Positions 8,710 to 15,922 of a stretch of 64,000 nucleotides of DNA are shown piece by piece (within the stretch, counting starts at the first letter, position 1; every line of letters starts with the position of its first letter). Below the pieces are notes generated by a model. It did not search any database, was not told the origin of the DNA, and saw only the letters and a list, made by a program, of their open reading frames with translations. The stretch is taken from NCBI RefSeq assembly GCF_029690045.1, contig NZ_CP121464.1, forward strand, positions 1,550,001 to 1,614,000. Direction: 5' to 3'. The position numbers were made by a program, and so were the translations under genes. This DNA is from Janthinobacterium rivuli. Its GTDB lineage: Bacteria > Pseudomonadota > Gammaproteobacteria > Burkholderiales > Burkholderiaceae_D.

Positions 8710-10326
8710 ATGATGACGCTTCGTTGGTTGGGAATATCAATAGTTGTTGTGATTTTATTTTTTGGTTTGTTATGGCTCAGTGCCTTATCGAAGAGCCAGG
8801 CGCGTGAAATCGCGTCACAGTTGCAGGCGCAACAGCCAAAGACACCTATGGAGCCAGAGCAAGAGTACGTGCTGGAAGTGATCGGATTGGGGGTGACGCT
8901 GGATAAATACCGTCAGGGAAAATTGTGGGAGGCTTTGCAAAAAGGAAGTCCTTACACCAGCATACGCGAAAAAGATCCCAAGAAATACCCTTGGACGGGC
9001 GATGACAAGGACGGGGAAGGCGGCAGCAGGGCCTATGATGCGCTAGAAAATGGTGTCAATTTCACCCCGTTATACTGGGGGCTGCCATCGTTCTATGCAG
9101 GTACTCCCATCCTTGACCCGGCGGCACAACCGAGCTTAACTGAGCCGATGGCGGGACTCGTGGCTGGCGCTGGCACCTCGGGCATGGCTTGGCACTTGTT
9201 TTCGATTGCTTCCTGGAAGCTGGATGAGCATCCTGACCAATTGTTGATTGATGTGTTTGATTTTTTCGATAGGCATCCTGATGTACCCTACATCGTTTTG
9301 CATTCCGAGGACAGTGTTGGCACGCGGGATGGCAACCGGAAGCCAGGCACTGCAAGAAAACTGGTAAACGGGTATTTCATTCCGGATATGCCTGATGCCA
9401 CGGCGGTATTCATCCTGGCACGCCGCGAACGAGTAGAACCGTTGCGCCCATTTGTATGGGATGACCCGGAGAATAACTTCGTCCAGGAAAAACTACGTGG
9501 CATGTATTACGAAGTCATGCAATCGCTGCCCTCGCGCGCGAAACAGCAGCGACCTGAAGCCTTCAGCGAACGTCAACCCACCGTCGCAGAATGGCTTGCC
9601 GCTGCTGCCGCCTTCGCCCAGCGGCCCGATATCCGCGGCGTGGGCTTGCATACTTTTGACAAACTCAATCCCTGGGAAAATCGCCCCCCGCGCGACTGGA
9701 AGCCGACGCCGTGGTTTCCCATTCCATGGAACCGGGAACAGATGGAAACCTTCGACCGCTTGCCCTCGTTCGGTTTCGTGCACCGGCCCGTATTCGTCAA
9801 ATTTGCGGATGAAGAGGGCAAGCCCGTCACGCGGCGTGACCAGCGCCAGAAGATGTTCAATGCGGGCTGGCAGCAGGCGCTGCAAACCTTGCCGGTGGCG
9901 GAGCGCGGCAAGGGGCCAGCACGCATCGTGGCCGGTACGGGAAATCAGCCGGAGCAGTTGCTGATGCTCGAAGGTATGTTGCATGACTATGCGTCACAAG
10001 GCGGGCCGGAAATCGACAGCAGCAAGAGCGCACAGTTCATCAATACCGATCTTCGCCTGGGTAATACCGGTGCCGCCACCTGGTTTATGCAGATGGCCAT
10101 CGGCGTGATGGGCAGCTATCGCGATGGCGGCGCCACTGCCGCGATTAATTTGCGCGACGGCAATGAGGCCAGCATCATCTTCATCACGCCGCCATCGGAC
10201 GCCAAACGCCAGCAGCAGGATGCCAATGGCGATATCTTCCGCAGCCGCGTCACGCCCGCCGTCGATCCGGCCAACTATGCGGCGCCATCGGTGGAAGCCA
10301 TCCTGGAAAGCCAGCCAGGACAATAA
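8710..10326 (+). CDS. tla3: Type VI lipase adaptor Tla3 (DUF2875)
   Basis: A 538-residue DUF2875 protein. In Pseudomonas aeruginosa the DUF2875 protein beside Tle3 (Tla3) acts as an adaptor that delivers the lipase to its VgrG, and the order here (vgrG, tle3, DUF2875) fits that role. One N-terminal transmembrane segment is clear (LGISIVVVILFFGLLWLSAL). The rest is soluble, with family-typical stretches such as FTPLYWGLPSFYAG, VFILARRERVEPLRPF, WFPIPWNREQMETF and IRGVGLHTFDKLNPW. A GTG at 8701 is also in frame, but AAAGGTGA is better placed for the ATG at 8710. Older annotation sometimes treats such proteins as immunity factors; that cannot be excluded from sequence. Confidence 0.82.
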   Translation: MMTLRWLGISIVVVILFFGLLWLSALSKSQAREIASQLQAQQPKTPMEPEQEYVLEVIGLGVTLDKYRQGKLWEALQKGSPYTSIREKDPKKYPWTGDDKDGEGGSRAYDALENGVNFTPLYWGLPSFYAGTPILDPAAQPSLTEPMAGLVAGAGTSGMAWHLFSIASWKLDEHPDQLLIDVFDFFDRHPDVPYIVLHSEDSVGTRDGNRKPGTARKLVNGYFIPDMPDATAVFILARRERVEPLRPFVWDDPENNFVQEKLRGMYYEVMQSLPSRAKQQRPEAFSERQPTVAEWLAAAAAFAQRPDIRGVGLHTFDKLNPWENRPPRDWKPTPWFPIPWNREQMETFDRLPSFGFVHRPVFVKFADEEGKPVTRRDQRQKMFNAGWQQALQTLPVAERGKGPARIVAGTGNQPEQLLMLEGMLHDYASQGGPEIDSSKSAQFINTDLRLGNTGAATWFMQMAIGVMGSYRDGGATAAINLRDGNEASIIFITPPSDAKRQQQDANGDIFRSRVTPAVDPANYAAPSVEAILESQPGQ

Positions 10327-10339
10327 TTCGGGAGGCTGT

Positions 10340-10606
10340 ATGCGTAAAGTCATCCGTTTGGGCGACGCCACGTCGCATGGCGGCAAGGTGCTCAGTTGTG
10401 CCGCCACGCATTTTACGGTCAATGGCATTGCCGTGGCCTGCGTCGGGGACTTGTGCAGCTGCCCCGTCAAGGGGCATCAAGGCTGCAAGATCGCCAGCGG
10501 CTCGTCGCGGCACACCATCAACGGCATCGCCATCGCCTTTGAAGGCGATACTACCACCTGCGGTGCCAGGCTGCTCGCTGGCGGCGTCAACTTCCGCACC
10601 TCCTGA
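10340..10606 (+). CDS. PAAR-domain spike-tip protein
   Basis: An 88-residue PAAR protein that would cap the VgrG trimer as the sharpened tip of the T6SS needle. It shows the family pattern from the start (IRLGDATSHGGKV), repeated NGI-A turns (VNGIAVACVGD, INGIAIAFEGD) and His/Cys residues suited to the single zinc site. It has no C-terminal extension, so it is a tip without a fused toxin. The ATG follows GGGAGG and lies 13 bases after the tla3 stop, making it the fourth gene of the cassette. Confidence 0.9.
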   Translation: MRKVIRLGDATSHGGKVLSCAATHFTVNGIAVACVGDLCSCPVKGHQGCKIASGSSRHTINGIAIAFEGDTTTCGARLLAGGVNFRTS

Positions 10607-10638
10607 CGCCGCGTCCGCCTGCCATTTCCTGCTAACTA

Positions 10639-10644
10639 TATAAT
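10639..10644 (+). promoter_or_regulatory. Candidate -10 element upstream of the 10691 gene
   Basis: TATAAT in an otherwise GC-rich 84-base gap between the PAAR gene and the next start. No good -35 box is visible at 16-18 bases upstream. It suggests that the exported protein at 10691 may have its own promoter in addition to read-through from the T6SS cassette. Confidence 0.35.
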
Positions 10645-10690
10645 CTGCGCTTGGGCGATATCCGCCCTTGACTCCGATTGAAGGAATGCC

Positions 10691-11350
10691 ATGCCAGCTT
10701 ATTTCGTGCGCCCCTTGGTGCTGTGTGTCGTGTCGGCCGTGTGCCTCTCCGCCAGTGCCGCCGAGGCGGTGGTGGATGCGCAGCAGCGCGCGTCCTTGCT
10801 GGAATTTTATGCACAGCAATATCCGGGCGATCCGGCTGCGCGCACCGTGTTCGAGAGCGTGCCCGTCGTGGGTGGCCGCGGCAGCGAAGTGGTGGGCAGC
10901 GTGGAAACGTCGCCGTATCGGGGCCATGGTGCGCTGTGCCGGACGCAGCGCACCAAGTTCGTGCTGCACGGCGAGGGCAAGCAGGCGCGCTGGCAAGAGG
11001 CGGGCATGGAGTATTACGCCTGGCTCGACCGTGGTACCTGCCGCGCGGTGGCCGAACCCGTGCGCATGCTGCAGCGCATTCCCGATGTGGAGCTGGAAGG
11101 CGTGTTGCTGTACCAGAAGCCGCTGCTGGAGCGGGCGCGATTATTGATGGCAGGCAATACGGCCTGCGCCCCCTTGCGGGCGCTGAAATTTGCGCTGGCG
11201 GCTGTCGACGTGGGCACGGCCGCACCGCGTGCCGAAGAGCGTTATGCGCTGGTGTTCAAGAGCGACCGCGACAGCTACGCCCGTGTCTGGCTGCGCAAGA
11301 GCGGCGCCCAGTATGACGCGTGGAATGTGACTTGCCCGCCAGTACTGTAG
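10691..11350 (+). CDS. Small exported protein, candidate Tle3 immunity factor
   Basis: A 219-residue protein I do not recognise as a named family. A Sec signal peptide is clear (MPAYFVRPLVLCVVSAVCLSASA, cleavage near residue 23). The mature part has four cysteines that could form disulfides in the periplasm, and alternating beta-type segments (ALCRTQRTKFVLHGEG; VELEGVLLYQKPLLERARLL; YALVFKSDRDSYARVWLRK). GAAGGA precedes the ATG. It follows the PAAR gene by 84 bases on the same strand. Tle3 lipases act from the periplasm, so the producing cell needs an exported inhibitor, and no other gene in the cassette has a cleavable signal peptide. The immunity role is therefore an inference from location only. 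Confidence 0.6.
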   Translation: MPAYFVRPLVLCVVSAVCLSASAAEAVVDAQQRASLLEFYAQQYPGDPAARTVFESVPVVGGRGSEVVGSVETSPYRGHGALCRTQRTKFVLHGEGKQARWQEAGMEYYAWLDRGTCRAVAEPVRMLQRIPDVELEGVLLYQKPLLERARLLMAGNTACAPLRALKFALAAVDVGTAAPRAEERYALVFKSDRDSYARVWLRKSGAQYDAWNVTCPPVL

Positions 11351-11394
11351 ACTGCTCGCCCTTTGCCCGATTTTACTTTTTGACTGTTGCAACC

Positions 11395-11829
11395 ATGAAC
11401 GAAAATTCCACTTCCGCCCGCAGCTGGGGCACCATCGTCACGCATAGCGACGAGATGGCCATCATCTACCGCTATGTCGATACTTTCCATGACGACTGGG
11501 ACCTGTCATCGCAGCCGGATCGCATCATCATCGCCTGGCGTTATGAAGACGAAACGGGCATGCCCGCGCCGAACGAACGCGAGCACATGGAAGAGCTGGA
11601 AGCGGCGCTGGCACCCGTGGTGGAAGAGGGCGGCTTCGCCACGCTGGCGCTGGTGTCCACCGGTGAAAACCTGCGCGAATGGATTTATTACACGCAGTCG
11701 GGCGAAGAGTTTTTCAACCGCCTGAACACGGCGCTGGCGCCGCGTCCAAAGTTCCCGATTGAAATCCGCAGCGCGGCCGACCCCGCCTGGTCCACGTACG
11801 CGGGGTTTATGGCGGCGTTACCGAAGTAA
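11395..11829 (+). CDS. DUF695 family protein
   Basis: A 144-residue soluble protein with a DUF695-type sequence: WGTIVTHSDEMAIIYRYVDTF, then IIIAWRYED, an acidic helix MEELEAALAPVVEE, and ATLALVSTGENLREWIYYTQ. DUF695 proteins are small, widespread and of unknown biochemical role. The frame is open from 11320, overlapping the preceding gene; I chose the ATG at 11395 because conservation-like sequence begins just after it, although the ribosome-binding site is weak. No signal peptide or membrane segment is seen. Its stop codon abuts directly the stop codon of the convergent beta-lactamase gene, with no base between. Confidence 0.8.
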   Translation: MNENSTSARSWGTIVTHSDEMAIIYRYVDTFHDDWDLSSQPDRIIIAWRYEDETGMPAPNEREHMEELEAALAPVVEEGGFATLALVSTGENLREWIYYTQSGEEFFNRLNTALAPRPKFPIEIRSAADPAWSTYAGFMAALPK

Positions 11830-12723
11830 TTACACCAGCGCGGCCGTCACGATACGCGTGGCGGCCGTGATGATGTCCTGATTCGTGTCCGCTTTTTTCT
11901 GTTCGCGCGTGTAGTACACGGCGATGACCAGTGGCGCGCCGCTGGGCGGGTAGGCCACGCCGATGTCGTTGACGCTGCCATACGCGCCCGAGCCGGTTTT
12001 ATCGGCCACCTGCCAGCCGGCAGGCACGCCGGCGCGGATGCGTTTGTCGCCCGTCGTGTTGCCGCGCATCCAGGCATCGAGTTGCTGGCGCTGCGGCGCC
12101 AGCAAGCTATTTTCCAACAACAATTGCTGCAAGCTGTGCGCCATCGACGCGGGGCTGGCCGTGTCGCGTACTTCTCCCGGGATGGCGCTGTTCAATTCCG
12201 TTTCCCAGCGTTCCAGCTGGAACATGGTGTTGCCGATGCTGCGCGCAAACGCCGTCACGGCTTGCGGCCCGCCTAATAATGTCATCAAGAAATTGGCCGC
12301 GCTATTGTCGCTGTACTGCAAGGTGGCGGCGCACAGGTCGGCGACCGTCATGCCGTCGGCCAGATGCTTTTCCGTGATGGGCGAATAGGTGACCAGTTCC
12401 TTTTTCTCGTAACGCACATGCTGGTCCAGCAAGCCCGGCTGGCTGACGCTGCGGGCCAGCACAGCACCCGCCAGCATGGCCTTGAAGGTGCTGGCCAGGG
12501 GAAAACGTTCGTCGGCGCGATAGGCAAGGCGCAGCTCGCTGCCCAGGCGCCAGGCGGCAACGCCGAGGCGTCCGCCTGCGGATTTTTCCAGCGCGGCCAG
12601 TTGCGTCTGGGCGGCGGCGATGCTGGTGGCGGGCGCGGCAAACAACATCGGTGTCGGGCACAGCAGGGCGGCGCCGCCAGCCAGCAGGAGGTTGCGGCGG
12701 ATGTGGTTCGTGGATTCAGTCAT
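11830..12723 (-). CDS. bla: Class A serine beta-lactamase
   Basis: A 297-residue class A beta-lactamase, which hydrolyses beta-lactam antibiotics in the periplasm through a serine acyl-enzyme. All class A motifs are present: S78-T-F-K81 (Ambler 70-73), S138-D-N140 (130-132), E174 in ETELN (Ambler Glu166) and K242-T-G (234-236). The N-terminus has a twin-arginine followed by a hydrophobic stretch (HIRRNLLLAGGAALL), consistent with Tat export, though without a perfect SRRxFLK consensus. The ATG overlaps the stop codon of the upstream hybrid histidine kinase by 8 bases, implying translational coupling. No AmpR-type regulator is adjacent. Spectrum cannot be inferred from these motifs. Confidence 0.95.
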   Translation of the reverse strand: MTESTNHIRRNLLLAGGAALLCPTPMLFAAPATSIAAAQTQLAALEKSAGGRLGVAAWRLGSELRLAYRADERFPLASTFKAMLAGAVLARSVSQPGLLDQHVRYEKKELVTYSPITEKHLADGMTVADLCAATLQYSDNSAANFLMTLLGGPQAVTAFARSIGNTMFQLERWETELNSAIPGEVRDTASPASMAHSLQQLLLENSLLAPQRQQLDAWMRGNTTGDKRIRAGVPAGWQVADKTGSGAYGSVNDIGVAYPPSGAPLVIAVYYTREQKKADTNQDIITAATRIVTAALV

Positions 12724-15391
12724 GGTCTGTCAGTGTTGTTGGAGTGGAAAGAGTGGCCAGCAGTTCGCCGATGGCGAGCAGGTTGGCCGGTTTGGTCAGA
12801 TGGTGGTCGAAGCCGGCCGCGCTCGATTGGCTGCGGTCGTTTTCGGCGCCCCAGCCCGTCAAGGCCACAAGCACGACGTTGGCGCCGGCCGGTATCCGGC
12901 GCAGCGCACGCGCCACTTCATAGCCGTTCATGCCGGGCAGGCCGATGTCGAGGAAGATAACGTCCGGCAGGAATTGCGGCGCCACGGCCAGGGCCTGTGC
13001 GCCGTCGTGGGCCACTTGCGTGGCGTGGCCCATCATGTCGAGCACGGCGGCGAGGGTGTCGGCCGCATCGACATTGTCGTCGACCACCAGCACGCGGAAA
13101 TGGCGGCTGCTGGCGGAGCTGGCGGCGATGGCCGGTTCGGTGGGTGCCTTGGGTTCCACCGTCAGCAGCGGCAGACGCACGCTGAAGGTGCTGCCCAGGC
13201 CGGCGCCTGGACTGGCCACCGTGGCGCTGCCGCCATGCAGCTCGGCCAGGCGCCGCACCAGCGACAGGCCGATGCCCAGGCCGCCCTGCGCTCTGCCCAT
13301 GTTTTGTCCCACTTGCGTAAACATGTCAAACACGGTGGCGATCGATTCGGCGGGGATGCCCACGCCGCTGTCCTTGACTTCGATCAAGGCCTCGTTGCCA
13401 TCGCGTAATGCACGCAAGCTGATCTGGCCGCCCGCCGGCGTGTACTTGGCGGCATTGTTGAGCAAATTGCCCAGCACTTGCGCCAGGCGCGTGGGATCGG
13501 CCTCGAGTGGCAGCGGCTGCTCGTCGAGTTCCACTTGCAATTGGTGGCGGCCCGCCTCGATCAGCGGCATGCTCGTTTCCACGGCGCCGGCGATGATGGT
13601 TTTCAAGTCCGTGCGCTCGGGCTTGAGTTCGATCTGGCCCCGCGTGATGCGGGCCACGTCGAGTAAATCATTGACCAGATGCACCATCTGATTGACTTGC
13701 CGCTCCATCACGTCGCGCACCCGCGCCACGGTGGCGGGCTTGTCGGCGGCCAGGCGCATGATCTGCAAGCCGTTGCGGATGGGCGCCAGCGGATTGCGCA
13801 GTTCGTGCGCCAGGGTGGCCAGGAATTCCGTCTTGCGCCGGTCCATTTCGGACAAGTTGTCGGCCAGTTGGCGCAATTGCTGTTCAGATCGCTTGCGTTC
13901 GCTGATGTCGCTGAACAATACCGTCAGCAGGCGGCTGCCGGGGCCGCCCAGGCGCGCGGCGAAGACTTCGAACCAGCGCTCCATGGCCACGGCTTCGTTT
14001 TCGTAGCGCACGGGCTCGCCGGTCTTGACGACCTGGTCGTACAGGTCGAACCAGTGCTGGTCGTGGTCGGGCACGAAGCTGCGGATGGTCTTGCCGATGG
14101 CGTTTTCCAACCCCGACTGCTTGACGAAAGCGGGATTGCCTTCCAGGTAGCGGAAATCCACGGGGCGGCCTTGCTCGTCGTACAGCATTTCGATGACGCA
14201 AAAGGCCTGGTCCATCAGCTCGATCAGGGTACGGTAGCGTTCCTCGCTGCGGCGCAGCGCATCTTCCACTTGTTTCTGGCGCGTGATGTCGAGCAGGACG
14301 CCGGGCAATTGCAAGGGCGTGCCATCGGGCGCGTATTCCGCGCGGCCCCGCGCGATGACCGAACGGTACTGGCCATCGCCGGCGCCGACGCGGTAGCTGG
14401 CCTCAAACGGCGTGTGCGCCTGCAGCGCCTGGGTAATCTGCGTGCTGACTTGCTCGCGGTCATCGGGGTGGATGATGTCCAGATAGCGCGCCAGCGGCGC
14501 TGCCGTGGCCGCATCGGCATTGACGGGGAACAAGCGCGCCATATTGCTGTCGGCCGTGACCCGGTCGGCCACGATGTCCCAGTTCCAGGTGGCCACTTCG
14601 CCGGCCGCCAGGGTCAGGCGCAAGGTTTCCTCGTTCTGTTTGCTGGCCGTCAGGTCGAGCGAGATGCCGGACAGGCCGATCACGTTGCCGGCGCCATCGC
14701 TGGCGCAAGTGCCGCGCATGTGCGCCCAGTGCAGCGCGCCATCGGGCCAGCGCACGCGGATATCGACTTCGAAATCGCTGGCGCTGGCGATGGCCGCGTG
14801 CACCACTGTTTGCCAGTGCTGCAGGTCGCCGTCGAGCATGGCGCCCGTCAGCTGCGCGTAATCGATGTGGCTGTCAGGCGGCAGGCCCAGGTTGGCCTTG
14901 AAGGCATCCGAGCCGGCCATGCTGCCGCTGCCCAGGTCGATCTCCCACGTGCCCATGCGGCCGCCCTGCATGGCCAGGCGCAGCCGCTGTTCCGTCTGCC
15001 GTTGCTGCGTCACGTCGCAATGCGAGCCCAGCCATTCAACGATGCTGCCGTCGGGCGCCAGCACGGGCAGCATGCGCACGAGCATGTTGCGGTAGGCGCC
15101 GCTGACGTGGCGCAGCCGGTATTCCGCTTCGAACACGCTGGTCAGGTGCGATGGCATGACGTAAGGCAAGTTGCGGTCGTCCGGATGCAGGGCATTGACC
15201 CAGCCGCGGCCCAGCAGTTCAGCCTCGGTCTGGCCCGTGAAGGCGCGCCAGGATGGCTGGTCGGCATCGAACTGGCCGAAGGTTTTCGTGCTCCAGACGA
15301 TGTCGCAATGGGCACTCAGCAGTAAATGCGCCGCCTGGGCGGCGATGGTGGCGGACGGGACGGCGTTGCTGGGCTGGCTGGATTCTGGCAT
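12716..15391 (-). CDS. Hybrid sensor histidine kinase with four PAS domains and a receiver
   Basis: An approximately 891-residue hybrid histidine kinase. Four PAS/PAC units follow one another (first near residue 25, last ending near 515). Then comes the HisKA dimerisation helix with the phosphoacceptor His529 (LAHELRNPLAP), an ATPase domain (N box NLLNNAAKYTP, G1 DSGVGIP, G2 GGLGIGLSLV) and a C-terminal receiver with Asp815 (VIFLDIGLPGMNG) and conserved Lys867 (LTKP). No transmembrane segment is visible, so the signal is probably cytoplasmic and read by the PAS domains. The frame extends upstream to 15640, but I place the start at the ATG at 15391, which precedes the first PAS homology; its ribosome-binding site is weak. 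The stop overlaps the beta-lactamase start. No output regulator lies beside it. Confidence 0.88.
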   Translation of the reverse strand: MPESSQPSNAVPSATIAAQAAHLLLSAHCDIVWSTKTFGQFDADQPSWRAFTGQTEAELLGRGWVNALHPDDRNLPYVMPSHLTSVFEAEYRLRHVSGAYRNMLVRMLPVLAPDGSIVEWLGSHCDVTQQRQTEQRLRLAMQGGRMGTWEIDLGSGSMAGSDAFKANLGLPPDSHIDYAQLTGAMLDGDLQHWQTVVHAAIASASDFEVDIRVRWPDGALHWAHMRGTCASDGAGNVIGLSGISLDLTASKQNEETLRLTLAAGEVATWNWDIVADRVTADSNMARLFPVNADAATAAPLARYLDIIHPDDREQVSTQITQALQAHTPFEASYRVGAGDGQYRSVIARGRAEYAPDGTPLQLPGVLLDITRQKQVEDALRRSEERYRTLIELMDQAFCVIEMLYDEQGRPVDFRYLEGNPAFVKQSGLENAIGKTIRSFVPDHDQHWFDLYDQVVKTGEPVRYENEAVAMERWFEVFAARLGGPGSRLLTVLFSDISERKRSEQQLRQLADNLSEMDRRKTEFLATLAHELRNPLAPIRNGLQIMRLAADKPATVARVRDVMERQVNQMVHLVNDLLDVARITRGQIELKPERTDLKTIIAGAVETSMPLIEAGRHQLQVELDEQPLPLEADPTRLAQVLGNLLNNAAKYTPAGGQISLRALRDGNEALIEVKDSGVGIPAESIATVFDMFTQVGQNMGRAQGGLGIGLSLVRRLAELHGGSATVASPGAGLGSTFSVRLPLLTVEPKAPTEPAIAASSASSRHFRVLVVDDNVDAADTLAAVLDMMGHATQVAHDGAQALAVAPQFLPDVIFLDIGLPGMNGYEVARALRRIPAGANVVLVALTGWGAENDRSQSSAAGFDHHLTKPANLLAIGELLATLSTPTTLTDHD

Positions 15392-15922
15392 GGAGGCGAT
15401 CGACGATGGTGCAGGGGGCTGCCGCCGCACTGCAATGGGGCGGCTTGGCAACTCAATTCTGGCGATATTACAACTATTTTTACCGCCAGGGCTGTCTTGC
15501 TGGACGCTAATTCCGCTTTCGCGGGCCAGGTAAAAAAAGTCGCGCCCTGCGGCAGGTGATCGGGGGAAATAGCAACGAAATAGCAACGAAGTAGCAAGAT
15601 AGAGGCGGTATTGTGGCTGAATAACCACTAGTCGGCCCATTATGTTGATGAATGAATATTTTACATAACAATATTCTTGCAGCGCACAAGGCGCTTGAAT
15701 TAAATTGGCGCCTTACTCAAAAGTTGGTGTTCATCAGACATCCCAGAGATGCGGCCGCTACCGCTGTCAGCTTGAACGACAGCCAGGGCAGAGCCAGTGA
15801 CGCCAGGAGCGGAGAGACATTCGTTCGCGCTGCTGCACCGTGATGGTGCAGACGATCATCCAGCGCCGTACATAAGCCGGAGACAGGTTTCGCAATTCTT
15901 TTTTAAACTTCTGGGAAACAAC
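15392..15922. other. Divergent intergenic region between the histidine kinase and the TonB receptor
   Basis: A 531-base region with no convincing gene. It should contain the promoters of both flanking genes. It holds three 11-bp tandem repeats (15567-15598), an AT-rich stretch near 15650-15700, and a short 7-bp hairpin (CTGCACC, 15833-15839, with GGTGCAG, 15845-15851). Open frames here are extensions of the two genes rather than separate genes. Confidence 0.6.
15567..15598 (-). repeat. Three 11-bp tandem direct repeats upstream of the kinase
   Basis: AAATAGCAACG occurs twice back to back (15567-15577, 15578-15588) and a third, slightly diverged copy (AAGTAGCAAG) follows at 15589-15598. The spacing equals about one helical turn, so the copies would face the same side of the DNA. 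They lie about 175 bases upstream of the kinase start. Confidence 0.7.

Noticed and set aside
11827..11832. Abutting stop codons (11829/11830, and again at 53604/53605) as a possible functional signal
   Set aside because: Two directly touching convergent stops are notable but can arise by chance in compact genomes, and no shared sequence surrounds them.
13679..15325. Plus-strand frame of 548 codons opposite the hybrid kinase
   Set aside because: Antisense to PAS and kinase domains; composition is that of a shadow frame.
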